A stretch of 64,000 nucleotides of DNA from Streptomyces sp. NL15-2K (GCF_030551255.1 NZ_CP130630.1:3887501-3951500), one strand, 5' to 3'. Shown: positions 25,342 to 34,474, counted from the stretch's first letter. The notes: generated by a model from the letters alone, not told the origin. Program-made: numbers and translations.

Positions 25342-27447
25342 TCATCCCGCTCGCAGCACCTCCACCAGCGCGTGCAGCCTCGCCGCCCCCGCCAGTTCCT
25401 CCAGCGTCACCGGCCTGCCCTGCGCGTCCGCGATCGGCAACCGCCAGTTCGGGTACTGGTCCCACGTCCCCGGCAGGTTCTGCGGGCGGCGGTCGCCGAT
25501 GGTGTCGGGGAGCCAGATGCCGACCATGCGGGCCGGGGTGCGCAGCAGGTAGCGGTGGACGGCCTGGATCTCGGCCTCCTCCGACGACGTGTCGGTGCCG
25601 CCGCCCGCGCCCCGCAGCAGACCGAGCCGGGTCAGCAGGCCCAGCCACTCCGCCGTGTCCGCCGCCGCCTCCGCCCGTTCCTCCTCCAGGGGACGCGTCA
25701 ACAGGCCGAGGCTGTCGCGCAGTTCGACGTGCTCGCCGGTGAGGCGGGCGGCGGTGGGGGGCAGGTCGTGGGTGGTGGCGGTGGCGAGGCAGTCGGCGCG
25801 CCAGCGGTCCGGGGGCAGGGGACGGCCGTCGCCCTCCCAGTCGCGCTCGAACCACAGCACCGACGTGCCGAGCACCCCGCGCTCGCGCAGCGTCTCGCGC
25901 ACGCCGGGCTCCACCGTGCCCAGGTCCTCGCCGATCACCACCGCGCCGGCCCGCGAGGCCTCCAGTACCAGTACGGCGAGCATGGCCTCGGCGTCGTAGC
26001 GGACGTACGTGCCCTCGGTGGGCGCCTCCCCCTGCGGGACCCACCACAGGCGGAACAGGCCCATGACGTGGTCGATGCGCAGCGCGCCCGCGTAGCGGAA
26101 CAGGGCGCGCAGGAGGCGCCGGAAGGGGGCGTAGCCGGACTCGGCGAGTCGGTCCGGTCTCCAGGGCGGCAGGCCCCAGTCCTGGCCGCGGGCGTTGAAG
26201 GCGTCCGGGGGCGCGCCCACCGACATCCCGGCCGCGAAGTACTCCTGCTGCGCCCAGGCGTCGGCGCCCCCGGGGTGGACACCCACCGCCAGGTCGTGGA
26301 CGACCCCCACCGGCATGCCCGCCTCGCGCGCGGTGCGCTGCGCGGCGGTGAGCTGGGCGTCGGTGAGCCAGGCGAGGCGTGACCAGAAGTCGACCCGGTC
26401 CATCAGCTCGGAGCGGGCGCGTGCGGTTTCGGCGGAGCGGGGGTCGCGCAGGCCGGCCGGCCACCGGTGCCAGTCGGCGCCGTGCACCTCGGCGAGCGCG
26501 CACCAGGTGGCGTGGTCCTCCAGCTCGTCGCCCTGCTCGGCGAGGAAGTCGCAGTAGGCGGCGCGCCGGCCCGGCCCGAGCGGCACCTGCCGCACCAGCT
26601 CCAGCGCCTCCCGCTTGAGCTCCCACACGGCGTCCCGGTCGATCAGCGCGCCCTTCTCCAGCACCGACGCGCGCAACCGGTCGGCCCGCTCCCGCAGCGC
26701 CCGCGGACTCTCGGTGTACCCGGCAGCTCGCGGACTCTCGGCGTCCCCGGCATGGGCGTACTCGGGGATGTCCTCGATCCGCAGATACACGGGGTCGGGG
26801 AAGCGCCGCGAGGAGGGCCGGTAGGGCGAGGGGTCGGTGGGCGTGCCGGGCACGGCCACGTGCAGCGGGTTGACCTGGACGAATCCGGCGCCGAGCGCGC
26901 GGCCGGCCCAGGAGGTCAGTTCGGCGAGGTCACCGAGGTCGCCCATGCCCCAGGAGTGCCGTGAGAGGAGGGAGTAGAGCTGGACGAGGAGCCCGTACGA
27001 GCGTCCGGGCGGGGTGGGCAGCCGGGGCGGGGCGACGATCAAGTGGGCGTCGGCGGTCCGGCCGTCGGGTGCGGTGGCCGTCAAACGGTGGACGCCGGGC
27101 GGGAGCTGGTCGGCCGCGGCGCGGGTCTCGCCCTGTTCGGTCGTGATGCTGAGGTGGGTGCCGGCCGGGAGGGCGTCGAGAGCGGCGGACGTACCGCCGC
27201 TCCAGCACACCACCGTCGGCGGCAGCAATCGCTCGCGCAGCTCGCGCTCGCGGGCGGCGAGCGCGGCGCGCACGGCCCCGGGGGTGCCGGCGTCGACGCC
27301 GAGGGCAGCCAGGACCCGGGTGACGGCGGTGGCGGAGGCCGCGACCGTGCGATCCGGGGCCGGGCTGTAGGAAGTGGCGACGCCATGCAGCTCGGCGAGC
27401 CGTGAGAGGTCCTCGGCGGGTGGCTCGGCCGGCCGGGGTGCGGTCAT
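25342..27447 (-). CDS. malQ: 4-alpha-glucanotransferase (GH77 amylomaltase)
   Basis: The 701-residue enzyme transfers alpha-1,4-glucan segments between maltodextrins in the cytoplasm. The GH77 catalytic residues are visible: nucleophile D459 (RIDHVMG), acid/base E507 (VIGEDLG) and transition-state D561 (TTHDLPP). The N-terminal 140 residues are the extra beta-domain typical of the longer actinobacterial/MalQ subgroup. The ATG at 27447 follows directly on the stop of the small upstream gene (TAGATG), indicating coupled translation. A short internal duplication (ESPRAAGYTESPRAL) interrupts an otherwise conserved region. Confidence 0.95.
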   Translation of the reverse strand: MTAPRPAEPPAEDLSRLAELHGVATSYSPAPDRTVAASATAVTRVLAALGVDAGTPGAVRAALAARERELRERLLPPTVVCWSGGTSAALDALPAGTHLSITTEQGETRAAADQLPPGVHRLTATAPDGRTADAHLIVAPPRLPTPPGRSYGLLVQLYSLLSRHSWGMGDLGDLAELTSWAGRALGAGFVQVNPLHVAVPGTPTDPSPYRPSSRRFPDPVYLRIEDIPEYAHAGDAESPRAAGYTESPRALRERADRLRASVLEKGALIDRDAVWELKREALELVRQVPLGPGRRAAYCDFLAEQGDELEDHATWCALAEVHGADWHRWPAGLRDPRSAETARARSELMDRVDFWSRLAWLTDAQLTAAQRTAREAGMPVGVVHDLAVGVHPGGADAWAQQEYFAAGMSVGAPPDAFNARGQDWGLPPWRPDRLAESGYAPFRRLLRALFRYAGALRIDHVMGLFRLWWVPQGEAPTEGTYVRYDAEAMLAVLVLEASRAGAVVIGEDLGTVEPGVRETLRERGVLGTSVLWFERDWEGDGRPLPPDRWRADCLATATTHDLPPTAARLTGEHVELRDSLGLLTRPLEEERAEAAADTAEWLGLLTRLGLLRGAGGGTDTSSEEAEIQAVHRYLLRTPARMVGIWLPDTIGDRRPQNLPGTWDQYPNWRLPIADAQGRPVTLEELAGAARLHALVEVLRAG

Positions 27448-27747
27448 CTACAACTCCGCGAGGGCATCGGACTCGCTGGTCAGCGGGGCGGCGTCGGCGA
27501 GCGGCGGCTCGCTGGTGAGGGGTTCGGCGTCGGGCAGGGGGGGTTCGCTGGTCAGGGGCGCCTCGGCGCAGGCCCCCTCCGCGCTGAACACGCACACCTG
27601 AAGATCGGATGCGGCGGACGGTCCCGCCTCGGGATAGGCGGACGGTTCCATGTGGGGAAGGGCGGACGGCTCCGCCTGGAGGTAGGCGGTGGGCTCCGCC
27701 TCGGGTTTGGAGAGGGCCGGGAGCAGAAGGTGTGCCGATGCGGCCAC
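27448..27747 (-). CDS. Small repeat-containing protein translationally coupled to malQ
   Basis: GTG 27747 lies 5 nt after a near-perfect AAGGAGG, one of the strongest ribosome sites in the window, and the TAG stop abuts the malQ ATG. The 99-residue product has Glu/Pro/Ser/Ala-rich phrases: EPTAYLQ, EPSALPHM, EPSAYPEA, then a DLQVCVFSAEGACAE segment with two cysteines, then three 12-residue repeats starting PLTSE. No transmembrane helix is evident. I recognise no family. The strong signal and coupling suggest it is real and serves malQ expression or function. Confidence 0.6.
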   Translation of the reverse strand: MAASAHLLLPALSKPEAEPTAYLQAEPSALPHMEPSAYPEAGPSAASDLQVCVFSAEGACAEAPLTSEPPLPDAEPLTSEPPLADAAPLTSESDALAEL

Positions 27748-27865
27748 GGGGGCCTCCTTGTCGAGTGCATCGAGGTCGAGTACGACGTGCGGATATCGCA
27801 GCCCTACCCAGCGGTCGCGGCGACAGACGTGCAGAAGGAAACAACGTGCGTCGAGTCACATTCTC

Positions 27866-27913
27866 TTCCGGTTCTTTTCCATCTGTTCCGGCTTTCTTCG
27901 GGATCTCTTCCGG
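27866..27913. promoter_or_regulatory. Three TTCCGG boxes in the malQ-side/sigma divergent gap
   Basis: TTCCGG occurs at 27866, 27886 and 27908, spaced 20 and 22 bp, in a CT-rich stretch upstream of the ECF sigma gene. The regular spacing of about two helical turns suggests a regulator site. The rest of the 212-bp gap (27748-27959) shows no gene. Confidence 0.35.
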
Positions 27914-27959
27914 CGCGGTACTGCGAACCGGTCGCGCCCGGCCCGTCGATAGACGGGGT

Positions 27960-28595
27960 GTGAGACTGTTCCGCCCCATGGGGGGCCACCGGGAGAAGGA
28001 CGAGGGGGACTCGGACGCGGCGCTGCTGCGCGCCGTCGCGGCCGGGGACTCGGCGGCGATGGCCGCGCTGTACGACCGGCACGCGGGCTGGCTGCACGCG
28101 CGGCTGACCCGGCGCTGCGCCGACGCCGAGGTCGTGCGGGAGGTGCTCCAGGACACGTTCGTCACGGTGTGGCGGTCGGCGCACGGGCATCGCGGCGAGG
28201 AGGCCGGCGGCTGGCTGTGGACCATCGCCGCGCGCCGCCTGATCGACGCCCGGCGGGCGCACGAGCGGGCGGGAAGGCTGCCGACGACCCCGATGAACTC
28301 GCCGACCGACGAGGCTCGGGTCGCTCACGCCCCGGCCGCTGCCGCGCCGTCCGCGGAGGACCGGGTGCTGGCGGGGCTGGAGTACGGCGATGTCGGCACC
28401 GCCCTCGACCGGATCTCGCCCGAGCTGCGCGAGGTGCTGCGCGCCACGGTCGTCGACGGGCTGACCACCCGCGAGGCCGCCCGGCTGCTGGGCATCCCCG
28501 AGGGCACCGTCAAGTCCCGTGCGCTGCGGGCCCGCGCCGAACTGCGCGCCGCCCTCGCCCAGTTGAACCCGTCCGCGATGGGAGGCCCGGCATGA
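27960..28595 (+). CDS. ECF RNA polymerase sigma factor (operon head)
   Basis: The product is about 211 residues from GTG 27960; no Shine-Dalgarno sequence precedes it, but TAGACG lies 8-13 nt upstream, so a leaderless mRNA is possible. Region 2 (EVLQDTFVTVWRSAHGHRGE, TIAARRLIDARRAHE) and region 4 (LREVLRATVVDGLTTREAAR, LLGIPEGTVKSRALRAR) are clear. It heads a five-gene run (27960-32248) and overlaps the zinc anti-sigma gene by ATGA, so the two are made together. It probably controls its own operon. Confidence 0.88.
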   Translation: MRLFRPMGGHREKDEGDSDAALLRAVAAGDSAAMAALYDRHAGWLHARLTRRCADAEVVREVLQDTFVTVWRSAHGHRGEEAGGWLWTIAARRLIDARRAHERAGRLPTTPMNSPTDEARVAHAPAAAAPSAEDRVLAGLEYGDVGTALDRISPELREVLRATVVDGLTTREAARLLGIPEGTVKSRALRARAELRAALAQLNPSAMGGPA

Positions 28596-29470
28596 CCGGC
28601 TGGCACGCGTCCGACGACCTCGTCACCCGATACGGCGACGGTTCCCTGCCGGAACCGGACGCCTGGTCGCTGGAGAAACATCTGGAGACGTGCGGCGGGT
28701 GCGCGGCCCGGGTCTCGCGGGCGGTGCGGGGGACGGCGGCGGGGGTGGTGCTGGCGGAGGTGCGGGAGGCGGTGCTGAACGTGCCACGGGAGGCGTCCGT
28801 GTCGTGGGCACCGGTCCGGGAGACGCGGACGCCGCCCGCCCGCCTGCGCCTCACCCACGTCCTGTGGGCCGCCGGCCCCGCCGTACGCGGAGCCTGGCTG
28901 CCGGCCGTGCTGCTCGTGGCGTTCGGCGCGGTCGCCCTCGCGTACGGGGCCGGCTTCAGGGGCGCGCTGCCCCTGCTGCTGGCCGTCGCCCCCGTCGTAC
29001 CGGTCGCCGGGGTCGCCCTCTCCTACGGCGCGCACGCCGACCCGCTGCACGAGATCGCCGCGGCCACACCGTCCGCCGGGCTGCGCCTGCTGCTGACCCG
29101 GACGGCCGCCGTCCTGGCGGTGAGCCTGCCCCTGCTGACCCTCGCCGGTGTGCTGCTGCCCTCCTCAGGTGCCCCGGGCGCCGCCGCCTGGCTGCTGCCG
29201 GGGCTCACGCTGACGCTGGCCTCGCTGACGCTCGCCGGATACGTCGGCTGCCGTACGGCGACGGCCGTGACCGGCGGCGGCTGGCTGTGCGCCGTCCTCG
29301 TCCCGGCGCTCGCCGCCCCGGGCGGCCGCCTGACGGCCCGCCTGTCCGAGCAGCTCTCGTACTACCTCGACGGCGCCCCGGCGCAGAGCGGCTGGGCGGC
29401 GGCGGCCGTCCTGTGCGCCGCGCTGCTGGCCGCCCGCCGTCCCGCCTACGACCACCTGGAGAACCGTTGA
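28592..29470 (+). CDS. Zinc-containing membrane anti-sigma factor
   Basis: The ATG overlaps the sigma stop (ATGA). The 292-residue protein has the zinc anti-sigma motif H30-x3-C34-x2-C37 (HLETCGGC) in its N-terminal cytoplasmic domain, and then about six hydrophobic helices. Such proteins hold the cognate ECF sigma inactive at the membrane until a signal arrives. The large membrane part is unusual for a simple anti-sigma and may sense the state of the ABC system encoded by the following genes. Confidence 0.85.
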   Translation: MTGWHASDDLVTRYGDGSLPEPDAWSLEKHLETCGGCAARVSRAVRGTAAGVVLAEVREAVLNVPREASVSWAPVRETRTPPARLRLTHVLWAAGPAVRGAWLPAVLLVAFGAVALAYGAGFRGALPLLLAVAPVVPVAGVALSYGAHADPLHEIAAATPSAGLRLLLTRTAAVLAVSLPLLTLAGVLLPSSGAPGAAAWLLPGLTLTLASLTLAGYVGCRTATAVTGGGWLCAVLVPALAAPGGRLTARLSEQLSYYLDGAPAQSGWAAAAVLCAALLAARRPAYDHLENR

Positions 29471-30234
29471 GCACGATACGAGTGACCGGACTGCACGTCC
29501 GGCACCGCAGAACCGTCGCCCTCGAATCGGTGGACCTCGACTTCGGCCCCGGCGTGCACGGGCTGCTCGGCCCGAACGGTGCCGGCAAGACCTCGCTGAT
29601 CCGGGTCCTCGCCACGGTCGCCGCCCCGGACGGCGGCCGGGTGGAGCTGCTCGGGGACGACATCCGCGACCACCGGCGGCGGGCCGCGGTGCGGCGGCGG
29701 CTGGGCTACCTGCCGCAGGAGTTCGGGTACTACCCGGGATTCACCGTGCGGGAGTTCGTCGCGTACGTGGCCTGGCTGAAGGAGATGCCCGCCACCGAGA
29801 CCCCCGCCGCCGTCGAACGGGCCGTCGCCCGCGTCGGCCTCGCCGACCGTATCGACGCGAAGGTCAAGACGCTGTCCGGCGGCATGATCCGCCGCGTCGG
29901 CATCGCGCAGGCCATCGTCAACGAACCCGACGTCCTACTGCTCGACGAGCCCACGGCCGGCCTCGATCCGGAGCAGCGCGTGGAGTTCCGCGCGCTGCTG
30001 CGCGAACTGGGCGCCCGGTCGACCGTCATCGTCTCCACCCACCTGGTGGAGGACGTGGCCGCGGCCTGCACCGAGGTCACCCTCGTCGAGTCGGGCCGGG
30101 TCGCCTACCGGGGCACGCCCGCGGCACTCGCCGAGCTCGGCGAGGCGGCGGACGGCGTCGGCGACAACCCGATCGAGCGCGGATATACGGCGGCTCTGCG
30201 CGCCCACCGTGGCCTGGAAGGGGCGGCGCGATGA
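29467..30234 (+). CDS. ABC transporter ATP-binding protein
   Basis: TTG 29467 overlaps the previous stop (TTGA) with GGAG 7 nt upstream; GTG 29481 is an alternative. The 255-residue ATPase has Walker A GPNGAGKT at 35-42, a Q-loop (LPQEFGYYPGF), the signature LSGGM, Walker B VLLLDEPTAGLD and the H-loop STHLVED. It belongs to the drug/antibiotic export (ABC-2) type. The two following membrane proteins are its likely partners. Confidence 0.9.
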   Translation: MSTIRVTGLHVRHRRTVALESVDLDFGPGVHGLLGPNGAGKTSLIRVLATVAAPDGGRVELLGDDIRDHRRRAAVRRRLGYLPQEFGYYPGFTVREFVAYVAWLKEMPATETPAAVERAVARVGLADRIDAKVKTLSGGMIRRVGIAQAIVNEPDVLLLDEPTAGLDPEQRVEFRALLRELGARSTVIVSTHLVEDVAAACTEVTLVESGRVAYRGTPAALAELGEAADGVGDNPIERGYTAALRAHRGLEGAAR

Positions 30235-31595
30235 CCCTCGTGGCGGAGAGAGAAGACCGGAAGCAGGGCGTTTCGCACCACTCCCTGCACCACCTCCTGC
30301 ACCACCCTCTGCGCGCCGAGGTCGTCCGCGGCTTCGCGCCCTGGGTCGGCGCCGCCGTCCTGCTGACGCTCGCGGTCACGCTGGCCGTCGAATCGAAGCA
30401 GTGGCAGGGCGGCTGGGCCGAGACCCGCGACGAGCTGCACATCGCTTCCGGGTTGCTCTGCGTCCCGCTGGCCCTGGCCGCGGGCTGCTGGCACGGCGGG
30501 CGCGAGCGCAGACGCGGTACCGGAGAGCTGCTGGCGACGGCCGCCCGCGGCACCCTCGCCCGGCTGCTCGCCTCGGCCCTGCCGCTGGCGCTCTGGGTGG
30601 TCGCCGGGTACGCGATCGCGGCCGGCCTCGCCCTGCTCGCCACCTGGTACTGCGCCACCGGCGACAGCCCCTACCTGATCGCGCCGCTCACGGACGCGTT
30701 CGTCCTGGCAGCGGCCACCCTGCTGGGCCAGGTCGTGGGACGACTGGTGGCCTGGCGGCTGGCGGCACCGCTGCTGGCGGCGGGCGCGTACGTCGTCCTC
30801 GGCTTCCTCGCCTACGACAGTCGACGCGCCGTTCGGTACCTGTCTCCCGTCCTCGACGTTTCGACCAGCTCGGTCCCCGTGTGGTGGCAGCCGATGACGC
30901 TGATGGTGTGGACGGGCGGTCTCGCGACCGCCGCGGTCCTGGCGTACGCGGCCCGCCGCCGCTGGACCGCGCTGCTCCCGCTGGCCGCCGCGACCGCCGC
31001 GGGCGCGCTGCTGGTGCAGACCGGGGACGGCCTGTGGCACACCAGCCCACTCGCCGGCCGAGAGGTGTGCGACACGTCCACGACCCCGCAGGTCTGCGTC
31101 AACGCCCGCTATGAGCGCCTCCTGCCGCAGGTCACGGATGCCCTGTCCGGCCTGACGGACCGCTTGGAGGGCGTACGGAACCTGCCGGTGCGGTACGAGG
31201 ACATACCGGGCGAGCCGACGCGGGACGAGGCGCAGCTGCCGATCGTCACGCCGATCGGCTGGAGGGTCGTACGGGGACAGCTCACCGATCCGGAGCAGTA
31301 CGCGTGGGAGGCCGGGATGATGCTGTCCGGCCGGGGCGAGTGCGACGAGGTGGATCCGCGCCTGGACGCGGTCGACAACGCCGTGCAGCACTATCTGGCG
31401 CCCAACCCGCTGGAGAAGCAGATGGACGAGCAGTTCGCCAAGTGGGGCGACAAGGCCGACCGCGCCAGGCTCGACGCCCGGGTCGCGGCCCGCGCCCGCC
31501 TGAAGGCGATGGGCGAGGAGGAGCGCCGTACCTGGCTGTCGGCGTACTTCGCGACGGTGGACGAGTGCGACCCGGGGAAGGTGCCGACGCTGTGA
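30231..31595 (+). CDS. ABC-associated membrane protein with large C-terminal domain
   Basis: The ATG overlaps the ATPase stop (ATGA). The 454-residue protein begins with a His-rich segment (SHHSLHHLLHHPLRAEVV), followed by six or so hydrophobic helices to about residue 265, then a soluble extracytoplasmic domain of about 180 residues with two cysteines (REVCDTSTTPQVCVNARYER). It is probably the permease of the ABC pair. The His-rich start could bind metal or simply be a linker. Confidence 0.78.
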   Translation: MTLVAEREDRKQGVSHHSLHHLLHHPLRAEVVRGFAPWVGAAVLLTLAVTLAVESKQWQGGWAETRDELHIASGLLCVPLALAAGCWHGGRERRRGTGELLATAARGTLARLLASALPLALWVVAGYAIAAGLALLATWYCATGDSPYLIAPLTDAFVLAAATLLGQVVGRLVAWRLAAPLLAAGAYVVLGFLAYDSRRAVRYLSPVLDVSTSSVPVWWQPMTLMVWTGGLATAAVLAYAARRRWTALLPLAAATAAGALLVQTGDGLWHTSPLAGREVCDTSTTPQVCVNARYERLLPQVTDALSGLTDRLEGVRNLPVRYEDIPGEPTRDEAQLPIVTPIGWRVVRGQLTDPEQYAWEAGMMLSGRGECDEVDPRLDAVDNAVQHYLAPNPLEKQMDEQFAKWGDKADRARLDARVAARARLKAMGEEERRTWLSAYFATVDECDPGKVPTL

Positions 31596-32248
31596 CCGAC
31601 GGCCTTCTCCTCCGCGCCCGTACCCGCGCACGCATCAGCGCCCCACCCGCTGGTCTGCTCCTGTACGCCCGCTCGCGCACCGTCCCGCGCGCCCTCGCCG
31701 TGCTCCTCGCGACCACCGCCCTCGCCGTTTGGGCGGCACACGGTCTGGACGCCTACGTCGATTCGAACCGGCGGGTGCCGGCCGTGGCACTGGCCCCGCT
31801 GCTCGCGGCCGCGGTGATCGGGGCGAGCCTGTACACCGCGTCCGAAGAGCTGGACCGTACGGCCGCACGCCCCTGGTGGCAGCGGCGCCTGGTCCATCTC
31901 CTGGCCCTCACCGCCCTCGCCGCGGCCCTGCTGTCAGTGGCGGTGCTCGGGCACGGGTCCGTGTTCGGCCCGCCCGCCATGATCCGCAACACGCTCGGCT
32001 GCACGGGCGTCACCGTGGCCGCGGCCGCCGTGCTCGGCGCCCGGCTGAGCTGGCTGCCGGCCTTCGGCTACGTCAGCGCCGTGTACCTGGCGTCGGCCGG
32101 GGCGCACGGGCGCGCGGTCACGATGTGGGCGTGGCCGGTGCAGCCGGGCGGCGAGGCGGGCGCCTGGGCGATGGCGCTGGGGGCGTTCGTTGTGGGGGGA
32201 GCGCTGTACGTCGTACGGGGGGCGCGGGCGGAGGGGATGCGCGCCTGA
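31592..32248 (+). CDS. Integral membrane protein, last gene of the ECF/ABC operon
   Basis: GTG 31592 overlaps the previous stop (GTGA). The 218-residue product has about six hydrophobic segments (ALAVLLATTALAVWAAHGL, LLALTALAAALLSVAVLG, and so on). No family is recognised. Position and coupling suggest a second membrane subunit of the same transporter. A strong hairpin follows at 32265. Confidence 0.75.
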   Translation: MTDGLLLRARTRARISAPPAGLLLYARSRTVPRALAVLLATTALAVWAAHGLDAYVDSNRRVPAVALAPLLAAAVIGASLYTASEELDRTAARPWWQRRLVHLLALTALAAALLSVAVLGHGSVFGPPAMIRNTLGCTGVTVAAAAVLGARLSWLPAFGYVSAVYLASAGAHGRAVTMWAWPVQPGGEAGAWAMALGAFVVGGALYVVRGARAEGMRA

Positions 32249-32264
32249 ACCCATGGGAGGCGGC

Positions 32265-32309
32265 ACCCCGAGGGGCCCCGCGTCACGTGGACGTGGGGCC
32301 CCTCGGGGT
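32265..32309 (+). terminator. 15-bp perfect hairpin after the ECF/ABC operon
   Basis: ACCCCGAGGGGCCCC (32265-32279) pairs with GGGGCCCCTCGGGGT (32295-32309) around a 15-nt loop. It lies 16 bp after the operon stop and 87 bp before the convergent HNH gene. Confidence 0.75.
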
Positions 32310-32396
32310 CACCGAAGTCCGGTCACCGGCTCTCGGTCACGCCGGTCGACGACTGCCGGTCACCGACTGTCACCGGGTATGCAAAAGCCCGGATTC

Positions 32397-32933
32397 TCAG
32401 GCGGAAATGCCGTCGATCCGGGCCAAGGCGTCGTCCGCGCCGTACGGCTGCAAGTAGGGCAACCAGCGCGGATCCCTATGGCCGGTCCCGATGATGCGCC
32501 AGGCCAGGCCAGTGGGCGGGGCGGGTTTGTGGCGCAGGCGCCAGCCGATCTCGAAGAGATGGCGGTCGGCCTTGACGTGGTTGCAGCGACGGCAGGACGC
32601 GACGACGTTGTCCCAGACGTGCTTGCCCCCGCGACTGCGCGGGATGACGTGGTCGACGCTGGTTGCGACGCCACCGCAGTACATGCACCGGCCCCCGTCG
32701 CGGGCGAACAGCGCCCGACGGGTCAGAGGAACGGGCCCCCGGTAGGGAACCCGCACGAATCGCTTGAGCCGGACCACGCTGGGTGCGGGGAGTGTGACGG
32801 TTGCACTGTGCAGATAGGCGCCGGATTCCTCGAGGCACACGGCCTTGTTCTCCAGGACGAGGACGAGCGCGCGGCGGAGCGGTACGACGCCGAGCGGCTC
32901 GTACGACGCGTTCAGGACCAGGACTTGCGGCAC
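32397..32933 (-). CDS. HNH endonuclease-fold protein
   Basis: The GTG start at 32933 follows GGAGG. The 178-residue protein is the stand-alone actinobacterial HNH type: N-terminal MPQVLVLNASYEPLGVVPLR, then CMYCGG, VDHVIPRSRGG, and CRRCNHVKAD, giving the two CxxC pairs and the H-N-H core. The usual role is a metal-dependent nuclease, but the cellular function of this conserved version is unknown. No phage or restriction genes adjoin it. Confidence 0.9.
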   Translation of the reverse strand: MPQVLVLNASYEPLGVVPLRRALVLVLENKAVCLEESGAYLHSATVTLPAPSVVRLKRFVRVPYRGPVPLTRRALFARDGGRCMYCGGVATSVDHVIPRSRGGKHVWDNVVASCRRCNHVKADRHLFEIGWRLRHKPAPPTGLAWRIIGTGHRDPRWLPYLQPYGADDALARIDGISA

Positions 32934-33272
32934 GGATGGCCTCCTTGGACGCCGGCGGCGCGTGGCTCGCGCCGGGACGATTCGTAAGTCAGTCTCCCCT
33001 CATGCCTGGTGGAAGCGCCACCATGTGCCGGTAACGGGCTGGGAGTGTTTTCGACCACATCTCATTCATCCCCAGGATCATGAGCAGTTCATCCCACCTG
33101 TACATCCCCAGATGAGCGCGTTCTCTCCCTCGAACATCACACCGATCCACACACGATGCCCCGATAGTGTGGTGGGCCTGCCCCACCGGTGACCTTTTCG
33201 TGACCTTGATCGGCCGCGGACGACCTTGACCACTGCCGGTGGGGCGGACCGCTGCACCTGGAGGTTCCTGCC
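32934..33272. other. 339-bp intergenic region upstream of mscS-type gene
   Basis: No gene is visible between the divergent HNH and MscS genes. Near the MscS end the phrase GACCTT recurs three times (about 33188-33235) and a GGTGGGCCTGCCCCACC palindrome lies at about 33172-33188. A plausible -10 (TAGTGT, 33166) sits before it. No riboswitch family is recognised. Confidence 0.5.
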
Positions 33273-34370
33273 GTGTCCTTGTCCGCCGCCCTACTGGCCG
33301 CCGGCCCGTCGCCGTCGCCGTCCCCATCGGAGACGCCGACAGCCCCGACGGTGCCGTCACTCCAGGACGCCCACGAGAGCGCGACGAACGCCGCCAGCTG
33401 GATCGAGCAGAACTGGTCCACCTGGCTCGCGATCGGCCTGAGAGTCCTGCTGATCCTGGTGATCGCTGCGGTGCTGAGAGTCGTGGTCCGGCGGGCGATC
33501 ACCAAGCTCATAGATCGCATGAACCGCACGGTCCAGGCGGTCGACGGCACGGCCCTCGGCGGCCTCCTCGTCAACGTCGAACGCCGCCGCCAGCGCTCCC
33601 AGGCGATCGGCTCGGTCCTGCGCTCGGTGGCGAGCTTCATCATCCTGGGCACCGCGGCCCTGATGATCCTCGGCACCTTCGAGATCAACCTGGCCCCGCT
33701 CCTCGCCTCCGCCGGTGTCGCGGGCGTGGCGATCGGTTTCGGCGCCCGCAACCTGGTGACGGACTTCCTCTCCGGCGTATTCATGATCCTGGAGGATCAG
33801 TACGGCGTAGGCGACTCGATCGACGCGGGTGTCGCGTCCGGCGAGGTCATCGAGGTGGGCCTGCGCGTGACGAAACTCCGCGGCGACAACGGCGAGATCT
33901 GGTACGTCCGCAACGGCGAGGTCAAGCGCATCGGCAACCTCTCCCAGGGCTGGGCCACGGCCGGCGTGGACGTGACCGTCCGCTCGGACGAGGACCTGGA
34001 CAAGGTGAAGCGGACCATCGGCGAGGTCGCAGAGAAGATGAGCAAGGAGGAGCCCTGGAACGAGCTCCTGTGGGGCCCGATCGAGGTCCTGGGCCTGGAC
34101 AGCGTGCTCCTGGACTCGATGGTGGTGCGCGTGTCCGCGAAGACGATGCCCGGCAAGGCCCTGACCGTGGAACGCGAACTCCGCTGGCGCATCAAGCGCG
34201 CCTTCGACGCGGCGAGCATCCCGATCGTGGGCGGCCCGCCCGTCCTGGTGGAGGGGGCGGCCGACGCGGACCCGACTGCGGGGATGGCACCCCCGTCGGC
34301 GTACTCCAACACGGGGTCTCCGCAGGCGCAGGCGGCTACGCCGCTTACGCCGCCGAGTCCGACGAAGTAG
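33273..34370 (+). CDS. MscS-family mechanosensitive channel
   Basis: GTG 33273 lies behind TGGAGG. The 365-residue protein has a Pro/Ser-rich N-terminus, three hydrophobic helices, and the pore-lining third helix with its Gly/Ala pattern (LLASAGVAGVAIGFGARNLV). The soluble beta and alpha/beta domains follow (VGDSIDAGVASGEVIEVGLR, VYVRNGE-like WYVRNGEVKRIGN). The family releases solutes on hypo-osmotic shock. The C-terminal tail is a low-complexity Ala/Pro segment. Confidence 0.92.
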   Translation: MSLSAALLAAGPSPSPSPSETPTAPTVPSLQDAHESATNAASWIEQNWSTWLAIGLRVLLILVIAAVLRVVVRRAITKLIDRMNRTVQAVDGTALGGLLVNVERRRQRSQAIGSVLRSVASFIILGTAALMILGTFEINLAPLLASAGVAGVAIGFGARNLVTDFLSGVFMILEDQYGVGDSIDAGVASGEVIEVGLRVTKLRGDNGEIWYVRNGEVKRIGNLSQGWATAGVDVTVRSDEDLDKVKRTIGEVAEKMSKEEPWNELLWGPIEVLGLDSVLLDSMVVRVSAKTMPGKALTVERELRWRIKRAFDAASIPIVGGPPVLVEGAADADPTAGMAPPSAYSNTGSPQAQAATPLTPPSPTK

Positions 34371-34445
34371 GGGCAGCACGAGCGGAACGGTTCAGCACGC
34401 TCGTTCGAGTGAACGGTCGGGGCATTCCGGCGCGGGGAGCGCACG

Positions 34446-34474
34446 GGGTGCCCCATCGTTCTGCCGGGGCACCC
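34446..34474 (+). terminator. Hairpin after mscS-type gene
   Basis: GGGTGCCCC (34446-34454) and GGGGCACCC (34466-34474) form a 9-bp stem with an 11-nt loop in the 148-bp gap before the Uma2 gene. There is no T-run, so it may be a factor-dependent or stabilising hairpin. Confidence 0.45.

Noticed and set aside
30231..30300. Histidine-rich leader as a metal-sensing peptide
   Set aside because: The His run is the N-terminus of the ABC membrane protein, fused in frame; nothing indicates a separate leader peptide.
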